The notes under the pieces: generated by a model | Database searches by the model: none | The model's input: the letters and a program-made list of their open reading frames with translations, nothing else | What the model was told of the DNA's origin: nothing | Made by a program: the position numbers and the translations under genes | Assembly: GCF_001874525.1 (NCBI RefSeq) | Contig: NZ_LKAQ01000004.1 | Coordinates: 1,805,406 to 1,869,405, forward strand | DNA length: 64,000 nt | Direction of reading: 5' to 3' | Source of the DNA: Pseudodesulfovibrio hydrargyri | GTDB lineage: Bacteria > Desulfobacterota > Desulfovibrionia > Desulfovibrionales > Desulfovibrionaceae | In this document: positions 26,500 to 34,396 of the stretch, in pieces | Numbering within the stretch: the first letter of the stretch is position 1 | Layout: each line of letters opens with the position of its first letter

Positions 26500-27251
26500 G
26501 GGGCACCTCTGCGGAGCAGTTCCAGGGCCAGGTTCCGGTAGTCGGCGGCCCCGTGGCTGCGGGGTTTGTAGGTGAAGATGTCCTTGCCGAAGCTGGGGGC
26601 CTCGGCCAGGGAAATGTTGTCGCGGATGGTCGTTTCCAGCAGGGCGTCGCCGAAGTAGTCCTTGATCTTGCGCCGGATTTCCCGGTTGAGCTTGCGGGTG
26701 CGCTGGTAGCGGGTCATGAGGATGCCGGACAGGGCCAGGTCCGGGTTCCAGCCCTCGCGGATGGCCTTGACCGTCTCCATGAGCTTGCCCAGGGACTGCA
26801 GGGCCAGGAATTCCGGCTGCACCGGGACGAGCAGTTCGCCCGCCGCGACCATGGCGTTCAGGGTGAGCATGCCGAGGTTGGGCGGGCAGTCGATGATGGC
26901 GAAGTCGTAGTCCCGGGCCCGGGAGAGTGCGTCGCGCAACCGCGTCTCGCGGTCCGTTGCCGAGGCCAGGTCCACCTCGGTCCCGGCCAGGGCCACGGAG
27001 GCGGGGACCACCTTGAGCGGTCCGACCTCCATGGTCACGGCGTCGAGCGGGCATTCGCGCATCAAGGCCGCGCCCATGGTCCGGGGCAGCTCGTGGGCCA
27101 TGATGCCCAGGGAATAGGTCAGGTGCGCCTGGGGATCGAGGTCCAGCAGCAGCACGCGCCGGTCCTGCCGGGCCAGGGCCCCGCCGAGGTTCACGGCCGT
27201 GGACGTCTTGCCCACGCCTCCCTTCTGGTTCAGTACGGCGATGATGCGCAT
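26496..27251 (-). CDS. ParA/Soj family ATPase
   Basis: A 251-residue P-loop ATPase of the ParA/MinD superfamily. The deviant Walker A QKGGVGKTSTAVNLGGALA (about residues 9-27), the LLLDLDPQAHLT block and the IIDCPPNLGMLTLNAM block are complete, so it should dimerise with ATP and may bind DNA or membrane. No ParB or parS site is seen. It lies in the GAK operon between a 61-residue protein and an amphi-Trp protein, and its stop is overlapped by the latter's start. It may position the other products in the cell; that is inference. GGAG lies 4 nt before the ATG. Confidence 0.92.
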   Translation of the reverse strand: MRIIAVLNQKGGVGKTSTAVNLGGALARQDRRVLLLDLDPQAHLTYSLGIMAHELPRTMGAALMRECPLDAVTMEVGPLKVVPASVALAGTEVDLASATDRETRLRDALSRARDYDFAIIDCPPNLGMLTLNAMVAAGELLVPVQPEFLALQSLGKLMETVKAIREGWNPDLALSGILMTRYQRTRKLNREIRRKIKDYFGDALLETTIRDNISLAEAPSFGKDIFTYKPRSHGAADYRNLALELLRRGAP

Positions 27252-27267
27252 GGGGCTCCGTATCGGT

Positions 27268-27453
27268 CTAGTGCGTGGTCTGCAGGGTGATCTTCTTGAT
27301 GACGTATTCCCGCCCGTAGCGGCAGCTCAGGGAGTTGATCCGCTCGAGTATCCGGTCGCGCTCGTCCTCGAGCAGGTCGGGATTCTCCTCCTCGATGCCG
27401 AACAGGTCGGCCACCTCGGTCCATTCGAAACTCTGGTCGTGCGTTTCAGTCAT
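27268..27453 (-). CDS. Small acidic protein of the GAK operon, unknown function
   Basis: A 61-residue protein, MTETHDQSFEWTEVADLFG..., rich in Glu and Asp in its first 40 residues, ending REYVIKKITLQTTH. It has no signal peptide or membrane segment, and I do not recognise a family. It is supported as a gene by GGAG 8 nt before ATG, by clean spacing (16 nt to parA, 35 nt from the upstream gene) and by shared strand. It may be an adaptor or regulator of the ParA ATPase or the amphi-Trp protein on either side. Confidence 0.6.
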   Translation of the reverse strand: MTETHDQSFEWTEVADLFGIEEENPDLLEDERDRILERINSLSCRYGREYVIKKITLQTTH

Positions 27454-27488
27454 TGTCGTTTCTCCACATTGCGCCTGGGCGCCGTGTC

Positions 27489-28061
27489 TTATTTGTTCCC
27501 GGCGGGTTTGGCCGGTGCTTTCTCGGCAGGGGGTTTCCCGGCGGCGGACTTTTTGGCCGCCTTCTTGGCCGCGCTCTTTTTCGGGGTCGACTTTTTGGCC
27601 ACGGGTTTCCGGGCCGCCGTCTTCGCGGCCGCATCCTTTTGAGGCGCGGCGTCCTTGGTTTCGGGGGTGGCTACGGGCGTCGGGGCGGGCTTGGCGGGCA
27701 CCTTGGCCGCCTCGGTCTTGGCCGGGGCCATGGCGGGCTTTTGGGCCGCCGGGGGCTTGGCCTCGGGCTGGATTGCGGGCGCACCGCCCTCGGGCTGGAC
27801 CGCTGGCACGGTCTCGCCGATCTTCAGGTCGGCGGACGCGGCCTCGGTCCAGCTCAGTTCAAAGGAAATCTTCTGCTTGTCTTTCTTGGTCTTGGCCTCC
27901 ACCTTGATGCCCACCTGGGCCGCAGGCTTCATGACCACGTGTTCCTCGCCGCTCTCCAGCACGATGGTGCCGGACCGGAAGCTCTTGGCCAGGTCCTCGA
28001 TGTAGGACACGGCGTCCTTGTATTCCAGGACCTTCTTGACGCTGATCTTCTGCTTATCCAT
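27489..28061 (-). CDS. Amphi-Trp domain protein with histone-H1-like Ala/Pro/Lys tail
   Basis: A 190-residue protein. Residues 1-80 form an amphi-Trp domain (MDKQKISVKKVLEYKDAVSYIEDLAKSF ... FELSWTEA). The remaining 110 residues are low-complexity, first Pro/Ala/Gln rich, then very basic with repeated AKK, KKSAAKKAAKK and KPPAEKAPAKP patterns like bacterial histone-H1-like or AlgP-type tails that bind DNA or polyanions. A perfect AAAGGAGG 9 nt before ATG sets the start. It lies 26 nt after the CofD-like gene. Confidence 0.82.
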   Translation of the reverse strand: MDKQKISVKKVLEYKDAVSYIEDLAKSFRSGTIVLESGEEHVVMKPAAQVGIKVEAKTKKDKQKISFELSWTEAASADLKIGETVPAVQPEGGAPAIQPEAKPPAAQKPAMAPAKTEAAKVPAKPAPTPVATPETKDAAPQKDAAAKTAARKPVAKKSTPKKSAAKKAAKKSAAGKPPAEKAPAKPAGNK

Positions 28062-28087
28062 GTTCGCAACCTCCTTTGGGTAGGCCG

Positions 28088-29272
28088 TCAGCACAGCGAC
28101 AGCAAAAATTCGCTCAACGCTCGCCCGTCGATGTCCGGGGCGCTCTGCTCGGTGACGAGCGGGGCCTCGATCACCGTGAATCCGCGTTCCTCGAGGCGTT
28201 TCTTGTCGATTCCGCCCGCGTACCGGCCGTTCTTGGCATCCACCAGGACGTAGCCCAGGACCTCGCCGTTCCCGGCCCCGGCGTCGGCGCGCAGGTGGCG
28301 GCAGAGGACCTCGGCCCGGTCGGCCACGGACATGCCCGGGGTCTCGGGGTCCGCGCCCGTGGACGGGACGAAAATCTTGGGGCAGGTGTTGGCGGCCACG
28401 GCCCGGCCCACGCCGTCGGCCAGCAGGTTGGCCACCACGCTGGAATAGAAGCTGCCCGGCGGGTAGCAGATCAGGTCCGCCTTGCCGATCCACTCCTTGA
28501 CCTTGTTGCGGATGGCCGTGCGCACGCGCTCCCCGGAGTCCAGGGAGGACGTCAGCCAGATGTCCTCCACGGCCGCTTTGAGCGGGGCGGATTCCTTGCC
28601 GGTGATCAGGTGCTGGCCCACGATGGTCCGGCCGTCGGTCAGGCGTACGGCCAGGTGCAGGTCCTTGTTCACGGTCGGGCGGACCACGCCGCAGACCTGG
28701 ACCAGCTTGGAGAAGAGATAGACGACCGGGTCGAGCTGGCGGCGGTTGGACAGATACCCGGCGGTCAGGACCAGGTTGCCGATGGATGCCCCCCCGAGGT
28801 CGAAGTCGGCGGGCATGCGCTCCAGGAACTCGTAGAAATGGTTGCGGATGATCTTGCGCATGGGGTCCGGGATGCGCCGGACCAGGGGGTGCACCCCGGC
28901 GGCCATGGCGTCCAGCTCCCCGCGCAGGGCGTCGGGCTCGCCGTCCTTGGGCAGCCGGTGGGTGAACAGGGCGTATATCTCGGGGTTGCCCTTGACCGAC
29001 TGGTCGGCCAGGGCCATGAGCCGGTTGCGGATGTCGCCCACGGCGGGCATGGCGAAGGCCTTGCGGATGACCGCCGAACTGCCGCCCGAGTCGAACGGGG
29101 TGATCAGGTGGATGGAGTTGTGGGTGTAGCGGATGAGCTCCCGGGAGGTGTCCCGCAATGCCGTGCCGCCGCTGAAGAAGAGCACGGACGGCCCGAGTTC
29201 GGGGGCCCGCCTGAACTGCTCAAGCTTGCGGGGGTCCGGGATGGTGACGTCCCTGGTGACTCGAATGCGCAC
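28088..29272 (-). CDS. CofD-like protein, GAK cassette
   Basis: A 394-residue protein of the CofD/YvcK superfamily, whose fold joins phospho-sugar or lactyl-phosphate groups to cofactors (CofD makes coenzyme F420) or binds UDP-sugars (YvcK). Visible family blocks are the nucleotide loop VLFFSGGTALRDTSREL near residue 30, ITPFDSGGSSAVIR near 58, and NLVLTAGYL near 170. It matches the CofD-related group known only from GAK cassettes. The start is GTG at 29272, with GGAG 6 nt upstream; a longer in-frame extension overlaps the kinase gene and is not protein-like. It follows the HprK-like gene by 11 nt. Confidence 0.85.
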   Translation of the reverse strand: MRIRVTRDVTIPDPRKLEQFRRAPELGPSVLFFSGGTALRDTSRELIRYTHNSIHLITPFDSGGSSAVIRKAFAMPAVGDIRNRLMALADQSVKGNPEIYALFTHRLPKDGEPDALRGELDAMAAGVHPLVRRIPDPMRKIIRNHFYEFLERMPADFDLGGASIGNLVLTAGYLSNRRQLDPVVYLFSKLVQVCGVVRPTVNKDLHLAVRLTDGRTIVGQHLITGKESAPLKAAVEDIWLTSSLDSGERVRTAIRNKVKEWIGKADLICYPPGSFYSSVVANLLADGVGRAVAANTCPKIFVPSTGADPETPGMSVADRAEVLCRHLRADAGAGNGEVLGYVLVDAKNGRYAGGIDKKRLEERGFTVIEAPLVTEQSAPDIDGRALSEFLLSLC

Positions 29273-29283
29273 TGTCCGCTCCG

Positions 29284-30381
29284 TCAGTCGGTCGGCAGAA
29301 GGCCGGTTTCCATGAAATGCAAGCATACATCGGAAGCGCGGTCGAAGTCCACGCCCCCGTCGATCTCGATGACCTTGCCCCGGGCCAGCAGTTCGGCGTA
29401 GGCCCCGGCGTCCGGATCGTCCCGGCGGGCCGGGTCGTCGGGCAGGTAGAACAGCCCCGTGGGCTTCATGAACGCGGGCAAGAGGTCGGTGCGCTCCCTG
29501 GGGTCCACCAGGCGCGCGCGCAGGGGCGAGTCGTCCCGCTGCCAGTTGAGGATGACCAGCGCGTCCATGGGGCAGCGCAGCTCGAACCGGCCAGGGCCGT
29601 AGCACTCGTCGATGAGCGCGTCGTACTTGTGCTCCAGTTGCCAGAGCTCGTCCTGGGGCATGGACAGGAATTTCTCGCGCAGGCCCGGCTCCACGATGCC
29701 GCGCAGGTCCGGGTTGTTCAGGGCCGTGCCCGGATTGATGCGCGGCTGTTTGGCCACCCCGTACATGACCAGCCCCTTGCCGTCCGCTTCGACCATGACC
29801 CGGTCGTTGGAGATGAAGGTGGTCCCCTTGCTCATCAGGTGCAGGGCCAGGGTGGACTTGCCCGCGCCCGAGAACCCGGCCAGCGAGATACCGCGTTCTC
29901 CCCAACGCACCCCGGCCGCGTGGCCCAGGAAACCGCCCCGGTTGAGCTTCCACTCGATGAACCGGTTGTTTACGAAATTGATGACCTGGTTGGCATTCTC
30001 CAGGCACGGCCCCACCGCCACGTTTTCGCCCTGGCCGAAGAGGAAGTGCATGCCGGTCAACCGCTTGCGGACCACGCGCCCGTCCGGCAGGTCGACCCAC
30101 TCCTCCTTGATCTTGGTCTTGCCCGGATCGGGCCGCTTGACGTTGAAGGCGAGATCGCTCTCCACATTCGGGCATTCGTGGGCCGAAATGACGATCCGGG
30201 CCTCGCCCGGTTCGGCCAGGAACTCCTTGAAATAGTCGGTCAGGGCGTCGTGTAGTCCGTCCGTGGAGCAGGCCACCCTGATGCGGCAGCCGCCCAAATC
30301 GAGGTGGAGTTCACGGATGGCCGGGCAGGCCGTTTTCACGGCCTCGGCCAGTTGCCCGCGGGTCGTGCCGGTCAGCTTCAT
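29284..30381 (-). CDS. HprK-related kinase B, GAK cassette
   Basis: A 365-residue protein related in its centre to HPr kinase/phosphorylase. The P-loop AGFSGAGKSTLALHL is at about residues 168-182, with the following SNDRVMVEADG block (Walker-B-like, HprK style). The N-terminal 140 residues are unlike HprK and hold ISAHECPNVESD. It probably phosphorylates a protein or small molecule within the cassette; no HPr protein is in the window. Its start overlaps the ATP-grasp stop by 4 nt (ATGA), so kinase and ligase are translationally coupled. Confidence 0.88.
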   Translation of the reverse strand: MKLTGTTRGQLAEAVKTACPAIRELHLDLGGCRIRVACSTDGLHDALTDYFKEFLAEPGEARIVISAHECPNVESDLAFNVKRPDPGKTKIKEEWVDLPDGRVVRKRLTGMHFLFGQGENVAVGPCLENANQVINFVNNRFIEWKLNRGGFLGHAAGVRWGERGISLAGFSGAGKSTLALHLMSKGTTFISNDRVMVEADGKGLVMYGVAKQPRINPGTALNNPDLRGIVEPGLREKFLSMPQDELWQLEHKYDALIDECYGPGRFELRCPMDALVILNWQRDDSPLRARLVDPRERTDLLPAFMKPTGLFYLPDDPARRDDPDAGAYAELLARGKVIEIDGGVDFDRASDVCLHFMETGLLPTD

Positions 30382-31250
30382 TTGAGTCTCTCCATGACGT
30401 AGTCCACGTAGCGCGCGGCCGCGTCGATGCCGCTGGTCTCCTGGATGCCCCGGAAGCCCCCGAACACCGAGACCTCGAAGACGTAGGGGCCGTTGTCGGT
30501 GATGGCCACGTCCACGCAGGTGAAGTCGAGATTGAAGTCGGCCTGGGCCCTGCGGGCCAGTTCGATGATCTCGGGCGCGGGCTCGTAGGGCCGGTACTTG
30601 CCGCCCGAGGCCGTGGTCGTGTTCCACGCCCCGTTGGTCTTGCACCGGGCATAGGTGGTCAGGTACTCGCCGCCCAGGAAGGCGATGCCCAGGTCCAGGT
30701 CGCCCAGGTCGATGGTCTTCTGGATGTACATGATCGGGTTTTCCGCCCGGTATTCCTCGATGGCCGCCCGGGCGTCCGGGCCGTTTCGCAGCACGGACAT
30801 GCCCCGCGCCTTGGAGGTGTACAGCGGCTTGAACACGGCCTCGCCGTAGTTCTTAAGCGCCACCAGGGCCTGGTCCACGGATTCGGTGATGGTCGTGGGC
30901 GGCATGGGGATGTCCTTGAGCTGGAGCGAGACGGTGCAGGACAGCCGGTCCAGGGCGCGCAGGATGGAGTAGGGCGAGCTGAAAATCCTGAGCCCCTTCT
31001 CGTGCAGGTAGCGCAGGACCTCGAGGCGGTCCAGCAGGTCCGGGGAGTAGCGCGCGCCGATCTTCTTGATGATCAGCGCATCGAAATCCGTCAGGTTGTG
31101 CCCGTTGTAGAAGGCGTCGCCCGAAGGCAGGTCCAGGCGCACGTCCTCCATGTTGATGAGCACGCGCTCGCCGCCGGTCTTCTCGGCCACGGTGTCCGCC
31201 AGTTTTTCCGAGGACCAGCCGCCCTCGATGCCAATGACTCCTATCTTCAC
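30378..31250 (-). CDS. ATP-grasp ligase, GAK cassette
   Basis: A 290-residue RimK-like ATP-grasp enzyme, distant from the rimK at 4762. The ATP-site segments EAVFKPLYTSKARGMSVLRNG (near residue 137) and the C-terminal TCVDVAITDNGPYVFEVSVFGGF metal-binding strand are present. In the last strand, FEVSVFGG replaces the usual MEVNSSPG, so one Mg ligand (Asn) is changed to Ser. Such ligases join a carboxylate to an amine; the substrate is unknown. The start is GTG at 31250 with AGGAG 7 nt upstream. It lies 19 nt after the PhoU-APH gene and overlaps the kinase gene. Confidence 0.88.
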   Translation of the reverse strand: MKIGVIGIEGGWSSEKLADTVAEKTGGERVLINMEDVRLDLPSGDAFYNGHNLTDFDALIIKKIGARYSPDLLDRLEVLRYLHEKGLRIFSSPYSILRALDRLSCTVSLQLKDIPMPPTTITESVDQALVALKNYGEAVFKPLYTSKARGMSVLRNGPDARAAIEEYRAENPIMYIQKTIDLGDLDLGIAFLGGEYLTTYARCKTNGAWNTTTASGGKYRPYEPAPEIIELARRAQADFNLDFTCVDVAITDNGPYVFEVSVFGGFRGIQETSGIDAAARYVDYVMERLK

Positions 31251-31269
31251 GAAACGGCTCCTTGATTGC

Positions 31270-32922
31270 CTAGTAGTAGAGGACGTCCTCGGGCAGGGAG
31301 AACTGTTCCCAGGCCCCGCCCCGGTATTGCTCGATCTTTTCCAGCAGGAACATGGACCGGTTGTACATCTCCTTGGCGAACTTGTAGTTCAGCTCGAACC
31401 GGGTGGAGGTGTAGAAGCTGCGCGCCAGGGCGAAGGCCAGCCGGGCCTGGACCGTGGCGTCACGGTGGCGCTGGGCGAATTCCCGGATGAACCCGTAGAA
31501 CTGCTTGATGACCGCGTTGATGCGATCGCGGTGGTCGCGGTCGAACAGGGGCACGCGGAAGTTGGAGATCAGGAAGACCGAGGCGTCCTGGATGTAGTCG
31601 AAGTCCCGCGAACGGTACAGGTCGATGTAGTGTATCTGCTGGGCCTCGTGGTTGTAGACCACGTTGTTGATGTTGAAATCCCCGTGGATGAAGACCGAGA
31701 AGGGCGCTTCCAGCTCGTCCTCGGCATTGGCGCAGGCCGACAGCAGTGCCTCGGTGGAACGGACCTCGGACCCGCCCAGGGACTTGGGAGAGCGCCAGAA
31801 CTCGGGGTGGGTCTGGAGCACGCCCTCCAGCCGGGACTGTATCTGCCACATGTAATTGGTCTTGATGGGCAGGTCGACCATGGTTTTCGTCCACGTCTCG
31901 AGCACGGTGTTTTCCAGGATGAACAGGGCGTTGCGGACCAGTTCGTCGTCGCCGGACAGGATCACTTCGTCCAGGGTGCAGCCGTTGAGGAACTCCACCA
32001 GCATGGAGCCCTTGTCCGCGTCCTCGTGGAAGCCGTAGATGTCGGCCACCAGGTCCGGGAAGAGCTGCTTCCAGCGCTGGATGGACTCCCGCTCCTTGCG
32101 GATCTTCTCCAGGTTGCCCTCCTTGTAGATGGACCCCTGCTTCTTCTCCTCGGAGGTCAGCTCGGCCTCGCGCTGCTCCACCTTGCCGATGCGGCAGCCC
32201 GAGCGCGTGCCCCAGATGGCGCTGAAGTCGATGTCGGAAAAGGAGTCGCTGAACCCGGACTTGGTCAGGGTCTGCTGCAGAGCCTCGAACTGCTCGATCT
32301 TGATGCGCTCGCCGAGCAGGGAGAAGATGACCGCCTCGCCGATGTTCAGCAGGGCGTCGCCCACCCGCTCGAAATAGCGGAAGATGAACAGCACCGTGAC
32401 CAGGGATTGCGCGTCGCGGCCCATGCCCATTTCGTTCATGACCCGGTCGAAGCGGACCTTGTACACGTCGTCGAGCATGGGCTCGGCCTTGCAGATGTAC
32501 AGGGCCTTGGACATGTCCTCCTCGTGGAAGGCGTCCAGGATGGCCCCCAGCCGGGAGAGCATGATCTCGAAGACCTCGGTGTAGTCGTAGCGCTGCACGA
32601 AGGACTGGTCGTCGAGATATTGCATCTGCTTGACGATGTTGACGAAATAGTCGGCGATCTTCTCCAGGTTCACGCAGATGACCTGGATGGCCCGGATCTT
32701 GTTCAGCTGGCGCTTGTCCAGGGAATGGTCCAGGTGGATGCGCGAGTAGCACTTGTTCTCGATGATCGTCTTGAGGTTGTCGATGTAGTCGTCGCGAGAG
32801 GTGATCTTGGCGTACCGTTTGCGCGACGGGGCATCCATGAACTTCTGCGTGGAGCGGGCCTGGTTCTCCACCTCGAAGACGATGAACTTGAAGTTCTCGT
32901 CCAGTCCTTCGAATGTCATCAT
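31270..32922 (-). CDS. PhoU-domain and APH-kinase fusion protein
   Basis: A 550-residue two-part protein. The first 230 residues are helical and resemble PhoU, the phosphate-signalling helical bundle (for example RAIQVICVNLEKIADYFVNIVKQM and FIFRYFERVGDALLNIGEAV, each with the E(K/R)xxD metal-cluster pattern). The second half is an aminoglycoside-phosphotransferase-like kinase with the catalytic loop IHGDFNINNVVY (His413) and the Mg motif HYIDLYRSRDFDYIQD. Such a fusion suggests phosphate- or metal-sensed control of a small-molecule kinase. It follows the amphi-Trp gene by 4 nt; ATG codons at 32922 and 32919 are both possible. Confidence 0.85.
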   Translation of the reverse strand: MMTFEGLDENFKFIVFEVENQARSTQKFMDAPSRKRYAKITSRDDYIDNLKTIIENKCYSRIHLDHSLDKRQLNKIRAIQVICVNLEKIADYFVNIVKQMQYLDDQSFVQRYDYTEVFEIMLSRLGAILDAFHEEDMSKALYICKAEPMLDDVYKVRFDRVMNEMGMGRDAQSLVTVLFIFRYFERVGDALLNIGEAVIFSLLGERIKIEQFEALQQTLTKSGFSDSFSDIDFSAIWGTRSGCRIGKVEQREAELTSEEKKQGSIYKEGNLEKIRKERESIQRWKQLFPDLVADIYGFHEDADKGSMLVEFLNGCTLDEVILSGDDELVRNALFILENTVLETWTKTMVDLPIKTNYMWQIQSRLEGVLQTHPEFWRSPKSLGGSEVRSTEALLSACANAEDELEAPFSVFIHGDFNINNVVYNHEAQQIHYIDLYRSRDFDYIQDASVFLISNFRVPLFDRDHRDRINAVIKQFYGFIREFAQRHRDATVQARLAFALARSFYTSTRFELNYKFAKEMYNRSMFLLEKIEQYRGGAWEQFSLPEDVLYY

Positions 32923-32926
32923 GGGC

Positions 32927-33193
32927 TCAGCGGACCTTGAGGAAGGCGTCTTCGGCCGGTTGGATGGAGGGGGCGTCCTTCCAGGACACCTTGATGGACA
33001 GCTTGTTCTCCGCCCCCTTCTTCTTGGCCTTGACCGTGAAGTTGAGCAGTCCCTGGGGCGCGAGATGGATCTCGTCGCCGTTGGTGGACAGGTCGATGGA
33101 GTGCTTTTCGAATCCCTCGATCAGGGATTCGAGGAATTCCTTGATGGACTCACAGTCCTGCAGCGAATCGAATACGAACTTTTCTTCTGCCAT
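32927..33193 (-). CDS. Amphi-Trp domain protein (first of three)
   Basis: An 88-residue stand-alone domain, MAEEKFVFDSLQDCESIKEFLESLIEGFEKHS ... LSIKVSWKDAPS. It has the amphi-Trp pattern: an N-terminal helix after a short strand, alternating polar and hydrophobic strands, and a Trp near the end (SWKD). It has no membrane segment and its function is unknown. AAGGA lies 9 nt before ATG. It sits between a PHP-like gene (18 nt) and the PhoU-APH gene (4 nt), so it is part of the same operon as the other two amphi-Trp proteins at 27489 and 26041, with little sequence identity to them. Confidence 0.8.
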   Translation of the reverse strand: MAEEKFVFDSLQDCESIKEFLESLIEGFEKHSIDLSTNGDEIHLAPQGLLNFTVKAKKKGAENKLSIKVSWKDAPSIQPAEDAFLKVR

Positions 33194-33211
33194 GGGGATG
33201 TCCTTGCCTGC

Positions 33212-34378
33212 CTATCCCGCCAGGCGGGCTTTGTACTCCTTGATCACAGAGCGTCTGGAGATGTTGTTGACGATGAGCTTCTTGCGGATGCGCAGGTCCT
33301 CCCAGGCCGGTTGGTAGCCGATCTCGCGGCCCGCCTTTTCCGGGTCCTGCTGGTCCTCGGGCTTGGTCTTCTCGCCCATGTGGCAGTCGTCGCCCATGAA
33401 GATGAGCTTGTCCCTGCCGGACGCGCGCCGCCCGTTCTGTTCGTTGACCACGGAGATCAGAAACTCCGTGTATTCCTGTGACTGGGGGTTCCAGACCTCG
33501 ATGCCGTCCACGTCGTAGTCGCGCAGCAGAATGGGCCAGAACTGTTCCGGGTGGGGGATGACGATGCAGCCGCCAAGCCCCCGGACCTCTTCGATGACCT
33601 CGCTGGCCCGGTAGAAGAAGGACAGGTCGAACCCCTCCTTGACCAGCTGCTTGACCGCCTTGAGATAGGCCTGGACGCGATCGGTCGCGGTATCGCCGAG
33701 CTCCTTGCGCATGGCGTCGAACCAGTTGCGCAAGAGCTTGTTCTTGACCGACTGGCGCGGCACGTCGGTCCAGTGTTTGTCCAGCAATCGCTCCACCTTG
33801 GAGACGTTGATGCGGACGAAATCGATAAGTTCCCGGTCGGCGCCCGTGGACTTGGCCGCGCGTTCGATGCGCGCCCCGTCCGGCCGGGTGATGGTGTGCA
33901 TGAATTCGAACAGCTGGCCCGAGCGGTACTTGAAGGTGTGGGCCAGCATGGACTTGAGTACGCCCGCGTCCTCGACCCGCTCGTTGGCGAAGTGCAGCAG
34001 CAGCTGGACCTTGCGGTTGAAGCCGGACGAAAAGCAGTCCACCTCCACCCCGGTGTAGCCGTCCCAGCTCATGAGCTGGTTGTGCTGGGTGGGGATGAGC
34101 AGCTCGTCCGTGCGGTTGGGGAACATGGCGTCCACCCGGGCGCGGATGTGCTCCATGGGCACGAACTCCGGGTGCCAGTGCGTGGCCAGCAGGCTCTCCT
34201 GGCGCACGTGGACGTTCTTCGGCGAGACCACCTGCTCCACCTGCCAGGGTTCGAGGTCGGTGGAGACCACGGCGAAGAACCGCTTTTCGTCGGCCTCGGT
34301 GATCTCCTCGTCGGCCTCTACCGGGATGGTCCGGCAGTCGCACGCCTTGGGGTCGGTCTTGATCAGTTTCATGGGCAT
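33212..34378 (-). CDS. PHP-like metal-dependent phosphoesterase in the GAK operon
   Basis: A 388-residue protein with motifs of the PHP superfamily, whose members use two or three metals to cleave phosphoester bonds. Candidate ligands are in LLATHWHPEFVP (near residue 66), GGCIVIPHPEQFWP (near 273), DGIEVWNPQSQEYTEF and LIFMGDDCHMGEK (near 335). The N-terminal part includes an acidic stretch, EADEEITEADEK. I cannot name the substrate. It may reverse a phosphate mark set by the kinases in this operon. The start is ATG at 34378 or 34372, with no clear ribosome site, 18 nt after the XXXCH gene. Confidence 0.7.
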   Translation of the reverse strand: MPMKLIKTDPKACDCRTIPVEADEEITEADEKRFFAVVSTDLEPWQVEQVVSPKNVHVRQESLLATHWHPEFVPMEHIRARVDAMFPNRTDELLIPTQHNQLMSWDGYTGVEVDCFSSGFNRKVQLLLHFANERVEDAGVLKSMLAHTFKYRSGQLFEFMHTITRPDGARIERAAKSTGADRELIDFVRINVSKVERLLDKHWTDVPRQSVKNKLLRNWFDAMRKELGDTATDRVQAYLKAVKQLVKEGFDLSFFYRASEVIEEVRGLGGCIVIPHPEQFWPILLRDYDVDGIEVWNPQSQEYTEFLISVVNEQNGRRASGRDKLIFMGDDCHMGEKTKPEDQQDPEKAGREIGYQPAWEDLRIRKKLIVNNISRRSVIKEYKARLAG

Positions 34379-34396
34379 GATCCGGGGTCGGGTGTT

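Noticed and set aside
29273..30175. Longer CofD-like protein fused to an upstream frame
   Set aside because: The extension overlaps the HprK-like gene in another frame and has low-complexity composition; a GTG with a good ribosome site at 29272 marks the true start.
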